From assembly GCA_947503005.1 (NCBI GenBank), contig CANNCA010000005.1, positions 124,001 through 188,000 of the forward strand: a stretch of DNA of 64,000 nt. Direction: 5' to 3'. Below the pieces are notes generated by a model that saw only the letters and a list, made by a program, of their open reading frames with translations, had not been told where the DNA came from and did no database searches. This DNA is from an uncultured Flavobacteriaceae bacterium. GTDB lineage: Bacteria > Bacteroidota > Bacteroidia > Flavobacteriales > Flavobacteriaceae. Positions within the stretch are counted from its first letter, which is position 1. Each line of letters starts with the position of its first letter. The translations under genes and the position numbers were made by a program. Positions 9,835-22,000 of the stretch are shown one piece after another.

Positions 9835-9867
9835 AATGGGAGGTTTTTGATGATTGATGAAAATACA

Positions 9868-9890
9868 AAATAGACATGACTTGTCTATTT
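9868..9890. promoter_or_regulatory. Perfect 9-bp dyad upstream of the ABC exporter operon
   Basis: AAATAGACA and TGTCTATTT are exact inverted repeats separated by 5 bases, centred about 45 bases upstream of the ATPase start codon (9834). No run of T follows on the minus strand, so it is a better candidate for a regulator binding site overlapping the promoter than for a terminator. No regulator gene is adjacent. Confidence 0.4.
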
Positions 9891-9954
9891 AATACATCTG
9901 ACGACAAGCATCAACTTTTGTTACAAAAATTTAAAAAAAATAGTCAATAAGAGT

Positions 9955-9980
9955 GCCATAGTTTGCATTTAGACTACGGC
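9955..9980. other. Imperfect hairpin in the 9,835-10,042 gap
   Basis: GCCATAGT and ACTACGGC pair at seven of eight positions around a 10-base loop. It lies between the adhesin's terminator-like hairpin and the ABC operon. Its function is unknown. It might be a second 3'-end structure of the adhesin transcript. Confidence 0.3.
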
Positions 9981-9998
9981 ATTAGGTTGGAATCAAAT

Positions 9999-10027
9999 AA
10001 CCTCCAATAATCATTGGAGGTTTTTCT
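9999..10027 (-). terminator. Hairpin terminator after the giant adhesin gene
   Basis: AACCTCCAAT and ATTGGAGGTT form a perfect 10-bp stem with a 4-base loop, starting 20 bases beyond the adhesin stop codon. On the minus strand it is preceded by five A and followed by a short TTATTT, so it could work in either direction. It separates the adhesin transcript from the ABC exporter operon. Confidence 0.6.
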
Positions 10028-10042
10028 AAAGTGTTAAAAAGA

Positions 10043-13000
10043 TTATCGATACAATGTGAAATTACCAACGAATTCGCGGTCGTCATCTTCACCGTTTAAT
10101 TGAATTACATACCAGTAATCGCCAGTTGGCAACTCTGCTTCTTGGTAAAGCCCATTCCAGCCTTCTTCGGTATCTTGAATACGATATACTTCTCGTCCGT
10201 AGCGGTCATATATTTTAATGAAGATATCTGGGAATTGCTGAATGTTTCTCGGAATCCAGAAATCATTCAATCCGTCACCGTCAGGCGTGAAGAAATTCGG
10301 TATTTCAATATCAATGAATTCCATTTCAATTGTTGCTATCGATTCACAACCATTTTCATCCACAACCCTAACGGTATATGTGTCGGTTCTTCTGATATAG
10401 AAGGTGTTGTCATCCCCATTGTTTTGGTCATCGAAATAGTATGTGTATCCTTCTTTGCCACCTGTCGCGGTCGCTGTGATTTCATTTAAATCAAGCTGTT
10501 CAAGTGATAGCTCAAGGGGTTCAAAACCTTCCACTTCGAAATTAATCGTGTTCGGGCAACCGTTTGCATGTATGATATAAATGAAGTGGTCACCTGAAGA
10601 TAAGTTTTCGAAATTGGGCTCCAATACCAAGTCGTTCGAATCGGTTGAATCGAGTGCGTAAAGCACATCTGATGAAACGTCTGGGTCTTCGAAAACAATA
10701 TCAATACGATTTGTTGGTGTATCACCAGAACATTCATAGATGACTTCAACCGTGCCATTTAAATTAGCACCAGACTCTACTCGAATAAGATCATCGACCA
10801 AGCAGCCATTGGCATCTCTGACGTATACGAAATAGTCCCCGCCAGAAAGATTTTCTATGGTCAATCTGCCCTCGACAAAATCGGCATCACTATCTGAGTT
10901 TATTGCCGTACTGTACGGAGGTGTGCCACCTTGAGGGACCACCGTTATTGTACCGTCTTCATCTCCAGCACAAATCTCGGGAGTTGCAGAAAGCGTTATT
11001 AATAGTTGATCAGGTTCGGTAATTGTAAACTCGACTAATTCGATGCATCCATTGGCATCTTGAACAATTACCTGATAATCCCCAACAGGTAAATCGTCAA
11101 AACTATTGTCATCAACGAATTTATCGAGGTTAGGAGAAATTGCGAATTGATAAGGGGCAGTCCCAAATTGTACATCAAATTCAACACGGCCATCCTCTTC
11201 GCCATAACAACTGATATTGGTGATTTCCGGAATTACAACCAATTCTTCTGGTTCGATTATGTTGATTTCTATAGATGTCTCTCTACAGTCACCACTTTCT
11301 ACATGTACATAATAATTCCCTTCCGGTAAATCAGCAAAAGTACCTGACGCTTGATTTGGTCTCACCTGATTCGTAAGGGCAGCATCAGAGAATAGGCTGT
11401 ATCGGTAGTTGCCAAGCCCTCCATCAGCAACCCAATCAATTACGGCCGTTGATTCTCCGTTACAATTAATGGTTGGGGTAATACTTGCATCAACGGGTTG
11501 AAGGGTCAAGTCTTCTAATGGATTTATGGTGATTTCATTAGTCGGGAATCTTGCATCACAGTTTAAGTTATCTTGAATGAAATACTGGTACGTACCAGCG
11601 GTTACATTCTGGAATACGTGGGTGTTAGGCCCATTGAGTCCGTTCATTGCATTGAAGTTAATGCCGTCAACGCTCCATGTGTAAGGCCCTGTGCCACCTG
11701 TTGCGGTTAGCTCGAGTTCAGCGTTAACCAAACAACTTAATGGTTGTGTCATGGTAAGTATGCCAATGACTTCAATAGGGTTCAAGATTTCTATCGCAAT
11801 TGCGTCTTCAAACGTACAGCCCATATCATCTTCAACCAATATCGTATAGAAACCAGCATCTTGGTCATCAAAAGTCGGCGTCGTTTGAGATACGGTACTA
11901 CTCAACAAAATAGTTTTAGATGCATCGCTGTACTTGTTTAAGATGAATTTATAACCTGGAGTTACATTTCTTGGCGCCATATCAAAATTAAATTGAACCT
12001 GAGCATCGGAATCTCCTTCACAATTCAACATTGTTGCCGAAGTATTTCCTAAAATTGGATCTGGCAATAATATTTCGAAAGCATTCAGGAAGGTCTGTGT
12101 ACATGTTAAGTTATCGGTCACTTCGATACTGTATATACCTGAATTTAAACCTTGGAAAAGATGAGAGCTCACTTGACTGGCCATCGGGTAAACCGTGCCG
12201 GTCGATGTATTGGTTATTGTAATATCGAATGGTAATTCTCCCCCAAGAGGTCTAACAAGAGCAGTACCTTGATCATCAGTACATCCTGCATGAATGACTT
12301 CAACAACATCAAGGGTAATTGGATCAATTGGGGTAGCTATGGTAAATGCCCTGATTTGGGTACATTGCGGGAAACCGTTTTGAATTATTTCAACCAAATA
12401 ACTTCCTGCTGGAATATTAATAGTACCTGTTTGACCCAAGGGAACATTATTGTCATTGTATTCTAAAACATCATCGGCAGTATTAATTGGTGTACCTTGG
12501 GTGTCATAAATATTCAGCGTGAAATTTCCGGCATAGGTGACATCGGTGATATTAAATCTGACACTTCCATTATCTCCATGACAAATGACATCGGCCAATA
12601 CTTCAGGGGTCACATCAAAAGTATTTGGTTCTTCAACGGTATGCTCTACAATTAGTTTACAGCCTGTATTTATGTTTTTGACTTCGAAAGTATAGTTGTC
12701 TGGTTGTAAATCGGTAAAGGTATGGGATGTTTGAAAAGCGCCACTAGGTAGCATTCTATATTCATAATTTGTCGGGGTATAGGCGCTAATATCAATATGG
12801 ATGTCTTCACCGATATAATCACAACTTATAGGGGCGTCAACCACCACTGTTGCCGAATTTAGTTGGTCATAAACAGGAACCGATACGGTTACTTGACCCG
12901 AACAGCCTTTGTTATCAAATACTCTGACAATAACATCACCACCATTATAATCAGTAAAGACGTAGTTAGGTGAAGTACTATTTTGAATGGCACCGCTTGT

Positions 13001-16000
13001 GACTTCTTCGAATTCGAAAGTGTTGTATACATTTGTTCCACCATTAATACTACCAGTGTCGATTGATATTGTGGCATTGTTAGGATTATTGTCACTCGAA
13101 CACTGAAATTGTACTACTGTTGGTAAATCAAATATAATTTCATTTGGTTCATCAACGATAATAGTACTTCTGGTAGTTTCACAACCATTTGGCCCACTGG
13201 CGACTACTTCATAAGTGTCGGGAGGTAGGTTTTCGTAAGTGGATGTCGCTGCTACAAAATTACCATTATTAGGGGTTAGCGTGTATGTAAGCGGATTATT
13301 ACCGTTGTTTATTTGAGTCAATACAATGGTTCCATCATTATTACCGAAACAGCTTACGTTTGTTGGGTTCGCGGTAAAATCCGGTACAGTCGGTGTTAGA
13401 ATCTCAATTGGGAATTCGCGGGGACATTCGGGATTACTAGTTATGTCATACACGAAAACCCTGTACGAATCTGTTGTATTTATAAGTTCTGTTACCGAAG
13501 TACCTACCAGAGCTTGTCTTGCAACCTCTGATGCATTTGAAGAGTCCAGAATTTCGTATTCGTAATTTCCTGATCCGGCAGATACTTCTATTCGTATTTC
13601 GGCTTCCTGCCCAACACCACAACCTAGATCTCTTGATAAGGTCGCTGTTGCTTGTATACTTGGTTCAACAGTAAAAGCCTGGGAAACGGTACATCCATTA
13701 GTATCTTTTAAGACTGCAGTATAATTTCCTTCGGCCACACTTGTAAAGACTCCGCTGTTACTAACAAATGACGAACCACCATCTATTGAGTAGAGGAAAG
13801 AAGTGTTTCCAGGAAGTATGGTTACTGTAGTTGAGGTACCACAATTATCTATGTTCAAACTTGTTATTACAGGATTTGGTGACAAGGTCAACGTTTCGAA
13901 GCCTAAATTGGCGGAACATCCAAATTGGTCAGTAATGGTCACATGGTAGTCACCAGCTGGGGAATTTGGAGTTATTTCAACAGGGTTGTCCGTTGTGCCA
14001 GTTATAGTTGCAAAAGGAGCAGGTCCGGTTACGGTATATGTAAAAGTTCCACCACCACCTTGAATGTTTTCAATCGCGATTATACCAGGTTGCTCACAAG
14101 TTATTTGCTGTAACGTATTTAGATTTGCTGTGATGGCATCCAATTCTTCTAAAATCAGGTTTTCGCTTGCACTTGTACATTGAACAGTTCCTCCGGCATC
14201 TACCTGAGTTACCACAATATAATATTCGTTGGCAGCTAGGTTAGGAATGTTGATAGTACCGGAATATGGAATGTTTCCTCCACTATTCGTTATTGGATTA
14301 TCATTGATGTCATATAAAATCCAGCTCATTTGAGGTTCTGTTGAACCATCGGAGTCAGTTATGTTATATGTGATTTCTCCATCATTTGCACCATTACAAG
14401 AAGGCTCATAAGTTGATGTGATTTCCATCGGATTGGTCACCACATTGTTTACATTTACGCTACTTTGTCGAACGCAACCAGGTGCCGGCGTTGAAGAATC
14501 ACGCACATAAAAAGAATATGTTCTTCCAGGAATTAAGCCGGGAAATGTATGCGTTACGCCAGCGGCAAAAGGCCCGATCCATCCGTTTTCGGGGGCAATT
14601 GGGTCAAAATTCGCAGGGTCGTCCGTGTAAGTGTACAAATATGGAGCGGTTCCATTTTGTCCGCGGACTGTAACTTGTAACTCATTGCAATTAACAATAA
14701 TTGGTAGAATGGTAATATCCAAGTCATCCAAAGGATATGGAATGATAAATGGAGGCAAATCTGTTTGGCAAATTGTATTGTTGGATCCGTCAACTGTTCT
14801 CATTGAAGGATTTACGGTATCACCAGATAAATACCCAGTTAGTTGGTCGGAAGTGCCGGGTGTGCTATTATCACCAACCCATGTTGTGCCTCCATCGGCG
14901 CTGAACTGAATTGTTCCCACCGTTGTTGGGTATGCGCTGAAAGCAAATCCGAAATCATTGACATCGCCGGTACAGTTTGCAGGTGTAATACCAGTTATCG
15001 TCGCTGCCAACTCGTCAGGCTCGGTAATCGTACGTGATTCTGTTATCGAACAACCATAAACGTCGGTAAGAATAATATTATAGTTACCTGCTATTAAATT
15101 GAAATAGGTTCTTGACGTACTTATGACCGCGGTTTGGGTTTCATCGGCAGTACCATGGTCTATATCTACCAATTCATATGTAAAGGGTGCGACACCTGAG
15201 GTGATGTTTACGGCAATACTTCCCGGATCTCCAAAACAAACTGCATTCGTAGGTATCGCATCAAAAGCTAAAGCCGGTGCTGTACCCACTGTAACGGTTC
15301 TTTGGAACTCGCATCTAGGGGAAATTCCCCCATTGTCGCGAACATAAACATTATAATCGTCTGTTGTCAAACTAGTAACGGTGAAAGTATTCGAAGCACC
15401 AAAATCAGTATGATTGACAGTATTACTTGTACTTACAAAAGCATATACATAATTTCCATCTCCGCCACTGGCATTTACCGTAATACTGCCATCAGCGCAG
15501 GTGCTAACATCAACTACATCTACTGCAGCTGTTAGCGTCGGTGCAATGACGATGGTCTCAACAGCAGAAACGCATCCGTACGCGTCACTTACTTCAATAT
15601 CGTAACTTCCTTCAGAAAGACCTGTGAAAGTAAAAGTCGTTGCGTTGGATGGCGTAGGTGATTCCCAAGCAAGTCCATCTCTTCGGAATAAATAATCGCC
15701 ATTGCCTGTATTCACTGTGACTGTAATCGTGCCGTTGTTTGTTCCATCATAACATGTAGTGCTGACATCAAAATCAATATCTTCATAACGATTTATGGTT
15801 ACTGGCGTAGTTGATAAGACCTCGCAATTTTTGTCGTCTCGAACACGAATCAAATAACTCCCATCCGGTACATTGGTAAATGTACCGTTGGTTTGAAAAG
15901 GTCTAATCTCCGTACCTGAGGTATCTTCCAAACGATACTCATATCCGGGCGCTCCACCAGTTGCCGATGCTTCTAGTGTTCCGCCCGTATTAAAGCAGGT

Positions 16001-19000
16001 ATATTCTGCAGTTTGAGACAGGGCTGGAATGATAACAGACGGATCTGTAAGTGTAAAGGTAAAATCAGTTGTACATGATGTTGGTGTTGATACCGGAAGA
16101 CTTTCTATTTGGATAGTATGTGTGCCAGCACTAAATGGGGTAGCGGTTGTCACTTCGGAGACCATTGAGGTCGTCCAATTGGTACCATCACTAGAATATT
16201 GGAATCCTGTTGCAGGAAAGTTCAATACTTCAAATCGTACAGAACCATCTGTTCCTGAGGGACAACTAGGGTCTGTGGTAGCCAATATGTTAGCAGAAAA
16301 CTCTTTGTTATCTTCAACAACCACTTGAATATCCGCAGTTTTGCTACATGTTTCAGGTATTTGGCTAGCCTGAATGTCATCTAAGATCAAGTCATTACCA
16401 TCGTTGCTATTCACGTTAGACCTGAAAACAATATCGATATCGGTATACGCACCTGGGTCAAATGTTATGGTGCGTTCGTGCCAATCAAGATCATGGTTGT
16501 TTTTCGGAATCTCATTAGTAACTTCACTATAGATTAATGTTCCAGAACTATCTAGAATTTCCACTAAAACTTCAGGATTGTTTCCGGTTCCCGTAATGTT
16601 TTTAAGGTTGTATGCCCAAAAACTTAATGTGATTTCACGATTTGGTAACACTTCAATATTTTGTTTTGTCCACAAAACAGAATTGAGTACCTCACTTCCA
16701 GTGTCCGAGAATGTACTTATATCAATTGCTAAGAACCTACCGTCAGTTAGACCTGTATGGTCTTGAGGACTGGTCAAAGAAGGAATTGGATTTGTTACTA
16801 AATTGGTCACTGTATATTCGCCATTCACTAAAATACCTGCAGGTCCCCGGTTACAGCTTACAGTAGAACCATCTTGAGGTTCATAGCAGTATGCCGGTCC
16901 TATTTCTGCAATTTGTGTCGAAAATCCCGTACCAAAGTTCTCAAAGAACAGTGTGCTCTGATTTGCAGCTAGGGTAGTTGAATATTCAATATTAATAGTT
17001 TGAGTACCACTAACAACACTAGTAAATACATTATTGTCAGCTGGTATGTTGGCTGTACCATTTAAATCATGGGTGTAGGTAAAGTCGGCTGTATTCGATG
17101 GGGTCACGGTAATTGTTCCAACTCCGTCGCAATCATAGGTCACATTATTGGCAAAAGTGGGTTCGGTTGCACTACTTGGCACAGTTAATTCCATATCATA
17201 GGTACAACCTAGCGCATCTTGAACTGTAAACTGATGGTTTCCTGGCAAAAGATTTGCGGTATCAAGGCTACTGAAAGTACCGCCGTTAAAACTGTATTGA
17301 TAAGGGGCTTGACCACCACTTGGGTTCATTATTTTGACCAAGGCGCCGGCAGGATTACAAGAAGCATCCTCAATAATCGCAGCAGAGGCCAATAACCTAA
17401 ATGGTTGAACGATTTCATAATCGAAATTTTCTACACAACCCATTCCGGTGTTTCCACTGGAGTCCATTACGGTAATTGTGTATATCCCTGCGGATAAGTT
17501 GGCAAAGGTATTGGGTGATTGGTAATTGGTTCCACCATCCAAGCTATATTGATATGGAGCGGTTCCTCCGGTAACCGTAACTGTCATGGTCGCTGTTGAA
17601 GAATCGGAACATATAATATCGGAATTAGATGCTGAAATAGACATGGTACCTAAATCATCCACACGCACTGACGGAGAAAGTCCGTAACATCCGTTACCAT
17701 CTTTTACGATAAAGACATAATCGCCATCTCGGTTCGGGTTACCTGTATCTCCGAACAAAAATGTTGTTTCGGTTTGATATGCTGAATCTGGCACTGAGGT
17801 TTCATCGGCATGTTGAAGTACACCATCAATACTATAGATGGCCATTTCGTACTCAGGACTAGGAAGTCCGCCGGCAGGTGTCACATTTACTACTCCTGGG
17901 GTACATGTAATATTTTCAGAGGTTACGGCACCCAAAGTAAGTTCGGGTATTTCTGCTACAGTAATGTTTCGTGATATTGAACAGCCGTCTTGTGTGCTTG
18001 TAACAACTATGTAGTCCTCAGGAATTAAATTTGAAAACGTATGGGTATTATCGTTAACAGCAGTTTGATTACCTGCGGGAGATCCAAGGCCACCGTTACT
18101 TCCGTCATCTACAAATAGTTCATATGTATAATTGGGTCTTGCATTAAATGCTGCAACGGATATTGTGCCCAAGTCATTACAATCCGCAGGTGAACTGTCA
18201 ACTGAAACATCGAATAGCTGCTCTTGGATACCGATATCTTCAGTTTCGAAAATACAAGCCCCAACAATCGGCGTATTGTCAGCTGGGTTCAATTGAGTCA
18301 TTTGAACCTTGTAGGTGCCGCTTACCGCAATTTCAAAATTAGGCCCATTATTTGATGAAAATGGTACGACGATATTGTTGTCATTGGCATTTATCAATTG
18401 AAAACCATAACCTGCTCCAACACCCGTAATGCGAATGTTACCGTCAGTATCACAAAGTATGTCCGTAGGTGGAGTAACTGTGAAATTCAGTTCGTTTTGA
18501 AATACATTAAAGTAAAATCTACTAGAACAACCGTTGGCGTAGGTGACCGATAACCGATATTTACCAGCAGTGTCGACATTGTAATTATTACCTGTTTCAA
18601 CTTGATTCCAGGTACAGCTAAGATTTCTTGTTAAGCAACCATCAGGTCCGGCTGTGCAACTCGCTTCATCTAGTCTTTCCCAGAATAATCCACCTGAGGC
18701 ATCCGTAATGTTCATTTGTATAAGAGCACTATCCGTAGCGCCGCATAAAAAGATATCTACGAACTGGGTAGTACCATCATTGCAATCCAATCTAATTTCA
18801 CCTTGAATGTCATTATCGGGGTCAACATCACTATTGACCTGATTAAAATAGTCGACAATTGGGTTTGTTTGCGTGGTACCAAACCTTTCTACTTCAATAA
18901 CCTCCACTAGATCAGGACAGCTACCATTGGATGATTTTTCAACAATATAGGTGCCTATCGCTGTTATATAATAGGTGCTTGGATCACTGTCAGGGTCATC

Positions 19001-22000
19001 ATTCAGTTGCGTATCTCCACCATCTACTTGTCCGTTACCATTAGTGTCCAAATACCATTGGTAAGTCGTGAAACCTTGACCGGCTCTTAAAACTGCATCA
19101 TCACCACAGAGCATTTCAGTTCTAGGTATGTTACAACCTGCAAGCGCGTCGAAGACAGAGTTCGATGCTACTTCGGGAGTCCTAGGACATCCACTTATAG
19201 AATTGGAACCATTTTCATCGGTAAAAGTTGAAGTGTTCAGAACACCCTGATACGTTACGAAGGCCCTGTTTTCCAATTGAGACGAACAGGCGTCTACAAA
19301 GTTTGAACAGCTAGAGTCTATTGTAAATTCTATTTCTATAACATATAGGGGATCTCCGACTTCTACTAAATTATTTGGAATTGCAAAGTCGATAGTGCCG
19401 GCAACAAGGTCTGTAGTAACGGTAACGCTTGGATTTGGAACAATGATGTCATCTATCGTAATATTGCCTGGTAGTATATCTCGAATTGTAAAGTTGGTGG
19501 CATCGTCATCGCCGGTGTTTTGAAAATTCAACACATATTTATAAGATTGTCCGAGATTAAGCTGTTGCCCATTGACATCAGTACCGCTCAGATCTTGAGT
19601 GGTATTTCCTAAGAAAATTTCGGGGGCCAAAATTCGTATATAGGATGCCGCATTTACCGTTCCATCGTTGGCATCTACTACAGGTACTCCAGTTCCATAT
19701 TCACCGCCATCTCCACCATCGGCATTTTCATCCTTATTGAATTCATTGGCGTCGCTACATCCATCTCCGTCACTATCAAGATCAAGTTGGTCAGAAAGTC
19801 CGTCACCATCAGTATCGCAACCAGCAGTCAAAAGAACGCCCTGCATATTAGTTGGTCCAACAACATTTTGGCCAACAGAGATGGCGTTTGCTCCACCACC
19901 GTTCCATGAGAATGCATTTGCTGGGGTAGTTAGGATCATGGGTTCTAAGGGACCGTTTGAGGTGCGCGAACCAAAAAGAATGAACTGACCTGATTGGTCT
20001 ACGACTACCCTGATTAATGGGGTGCCGTGCGAACCTGTTAGGGTGTAGATCTGTGGATTTCCACTTTCGCCATATCCAGTTCCATCCAAAAATCTTGCGA
20101 AATTTCCGGGTGCATTCTGAAACTGAATTTCGCCTGCTAAATCGTTGCCATTAATCTGAAGATTAAATGAATTGTCCAAACTGAAAATATCTAGAATGAG
20201 ATAGTTTTCAACGCTTATTAAATCACTGTTATGAGTCTCTCCACTACTAATGTTGAAAGCAAGACCACTACATTCTTCAGCGTCGTAAATACCGTCATTA
20301 TCGTCATCTAGGTCAATTACATCAATGACTCCATCATTGTCATAATCATTGTGAACAATAATGTTGGCCGAAGGACTATCTTCTGTTAAGTTGATATCGA
20401 CTTGATCTTGCGTATGTGTAGCAGTATTTGTAAGGTTCAAAAATGGTAAAGTGTCAATTTCGTCGGCTTGAACCTCTAGTTGCAATTCTGCAATATCGCC
20501 ACCGCCCAAAGTACCTATGTTCCATATGTTTCCACTCCAACTTCCGGTAATCGTAAAGGCATTCACCAAAGATAGTCCAGCAGGAATGTTATCTGTTATT
20601 TGTAGATTGGTCAAGGGGCCTACACCCCAGTTTTGTACTCTGATGGTGAAAGTGGCAGTTTCACCTTCCATAATTTCCGGCTTATCTACTGTCTTAACAA
20701 TATGGATGTCAGGGTCGCAATAAAGGCCCAGAATAGGATTACTATCATAGGTACATGGACCCTTCGTACCTCTTAAAAAGTACTCTCCAGCTCCATTTGG
20801 TGCATAACTTGGACTATTGGCCCCAGGTATAATAGCACCATCTCTATACCATTGAAAAGCATCAAAATTACTGTTTGTAGCCTCATAAATTTCAGAACCT
20901 ACAAAACAACCAGTGCCGCCTCTGATTTCTAACGAAACTTCAGGTACAGTGTCAAATCCTGAAAAATAACCGGCAACACCACGAGCCCCATTATATCCGA
21001 AGAATCCAACGGCCATAGGTCCTGTAGATTGTACGCTAACGTCGCCATTGAGATTTGGGATGAAAAATGTTTTCCAGTCAGTTGATCCCGTAACAGGGTT
21101 CGATGCAGGTAGAGTAACAGGTCCATTGCCATCGGTGACTATTATGTTCGCGTCTGGCGTATTTACCGCGGCAATTATGGTCAAACCACCAGTGACCGCA
21201 GTGCCTGCCATATTTCTGATATCAGGAATATTGTCCATTACGTCAGGGAGCAAACAGTTAACCGGAGCCACGAAATTTAGACCTTGTGTGTAGGGTGTAG
21301 TCGCGCCGGCCATACATTGGTAGGCGTAGACATCTTTTGAAGTTTGCACGAACATATTCGCACCAACGGTGTTTGAAGAATACATGGTGCTTGGTACTTC
21401 AAAATAGTCTCCATTATTAATTGTGGCTATTGGGGTTGCGGAACCGTTGATAAAAATTTGAGTATTGTCGGCCGTTGCAATTAGAAGCGGAAATTCGGTC
21501 CATCCATTGGTATTTCCGTTTCCTCGTACAAAAACATATTCTTTTCCCAGTCTATTTTCAGGCACGGGTTGGTCGATTCCAGCATCACGATTGCTTGCCC
21601 CCACTTGTCGACCGAAGTTCATAGAGCCGTTGCTAATCACAATATCTTTATCAGAAACAATAGAAGCTCCGATCCAACCATCTTCATGGGCTTGTGTGGG
21701 TGCGTTGCCGATGTAGGTTTCATATACGAATGATTCATTAGCGTCAAGGGTAATTTGATGCGTATTTGCAGTTATACCTGCAATATTATTGCCTACTCTA
21801 AATTGACACCCTGGATCGTAGCCAAATAGATTAATGGTGGTGTTATCCTCGGTAGCCATGATTCCAAGTGTATTTGATTTTGAGGGATGTGCGCCCCTAT
21901 TGGGTACACCGCCCCACTTGAATTTTGTACCCAATGCCTGCCTACCTTTCGAAGTCAATGAAGCAGACTGTGCATTACTACTTCCCCGGTAATTCACATA

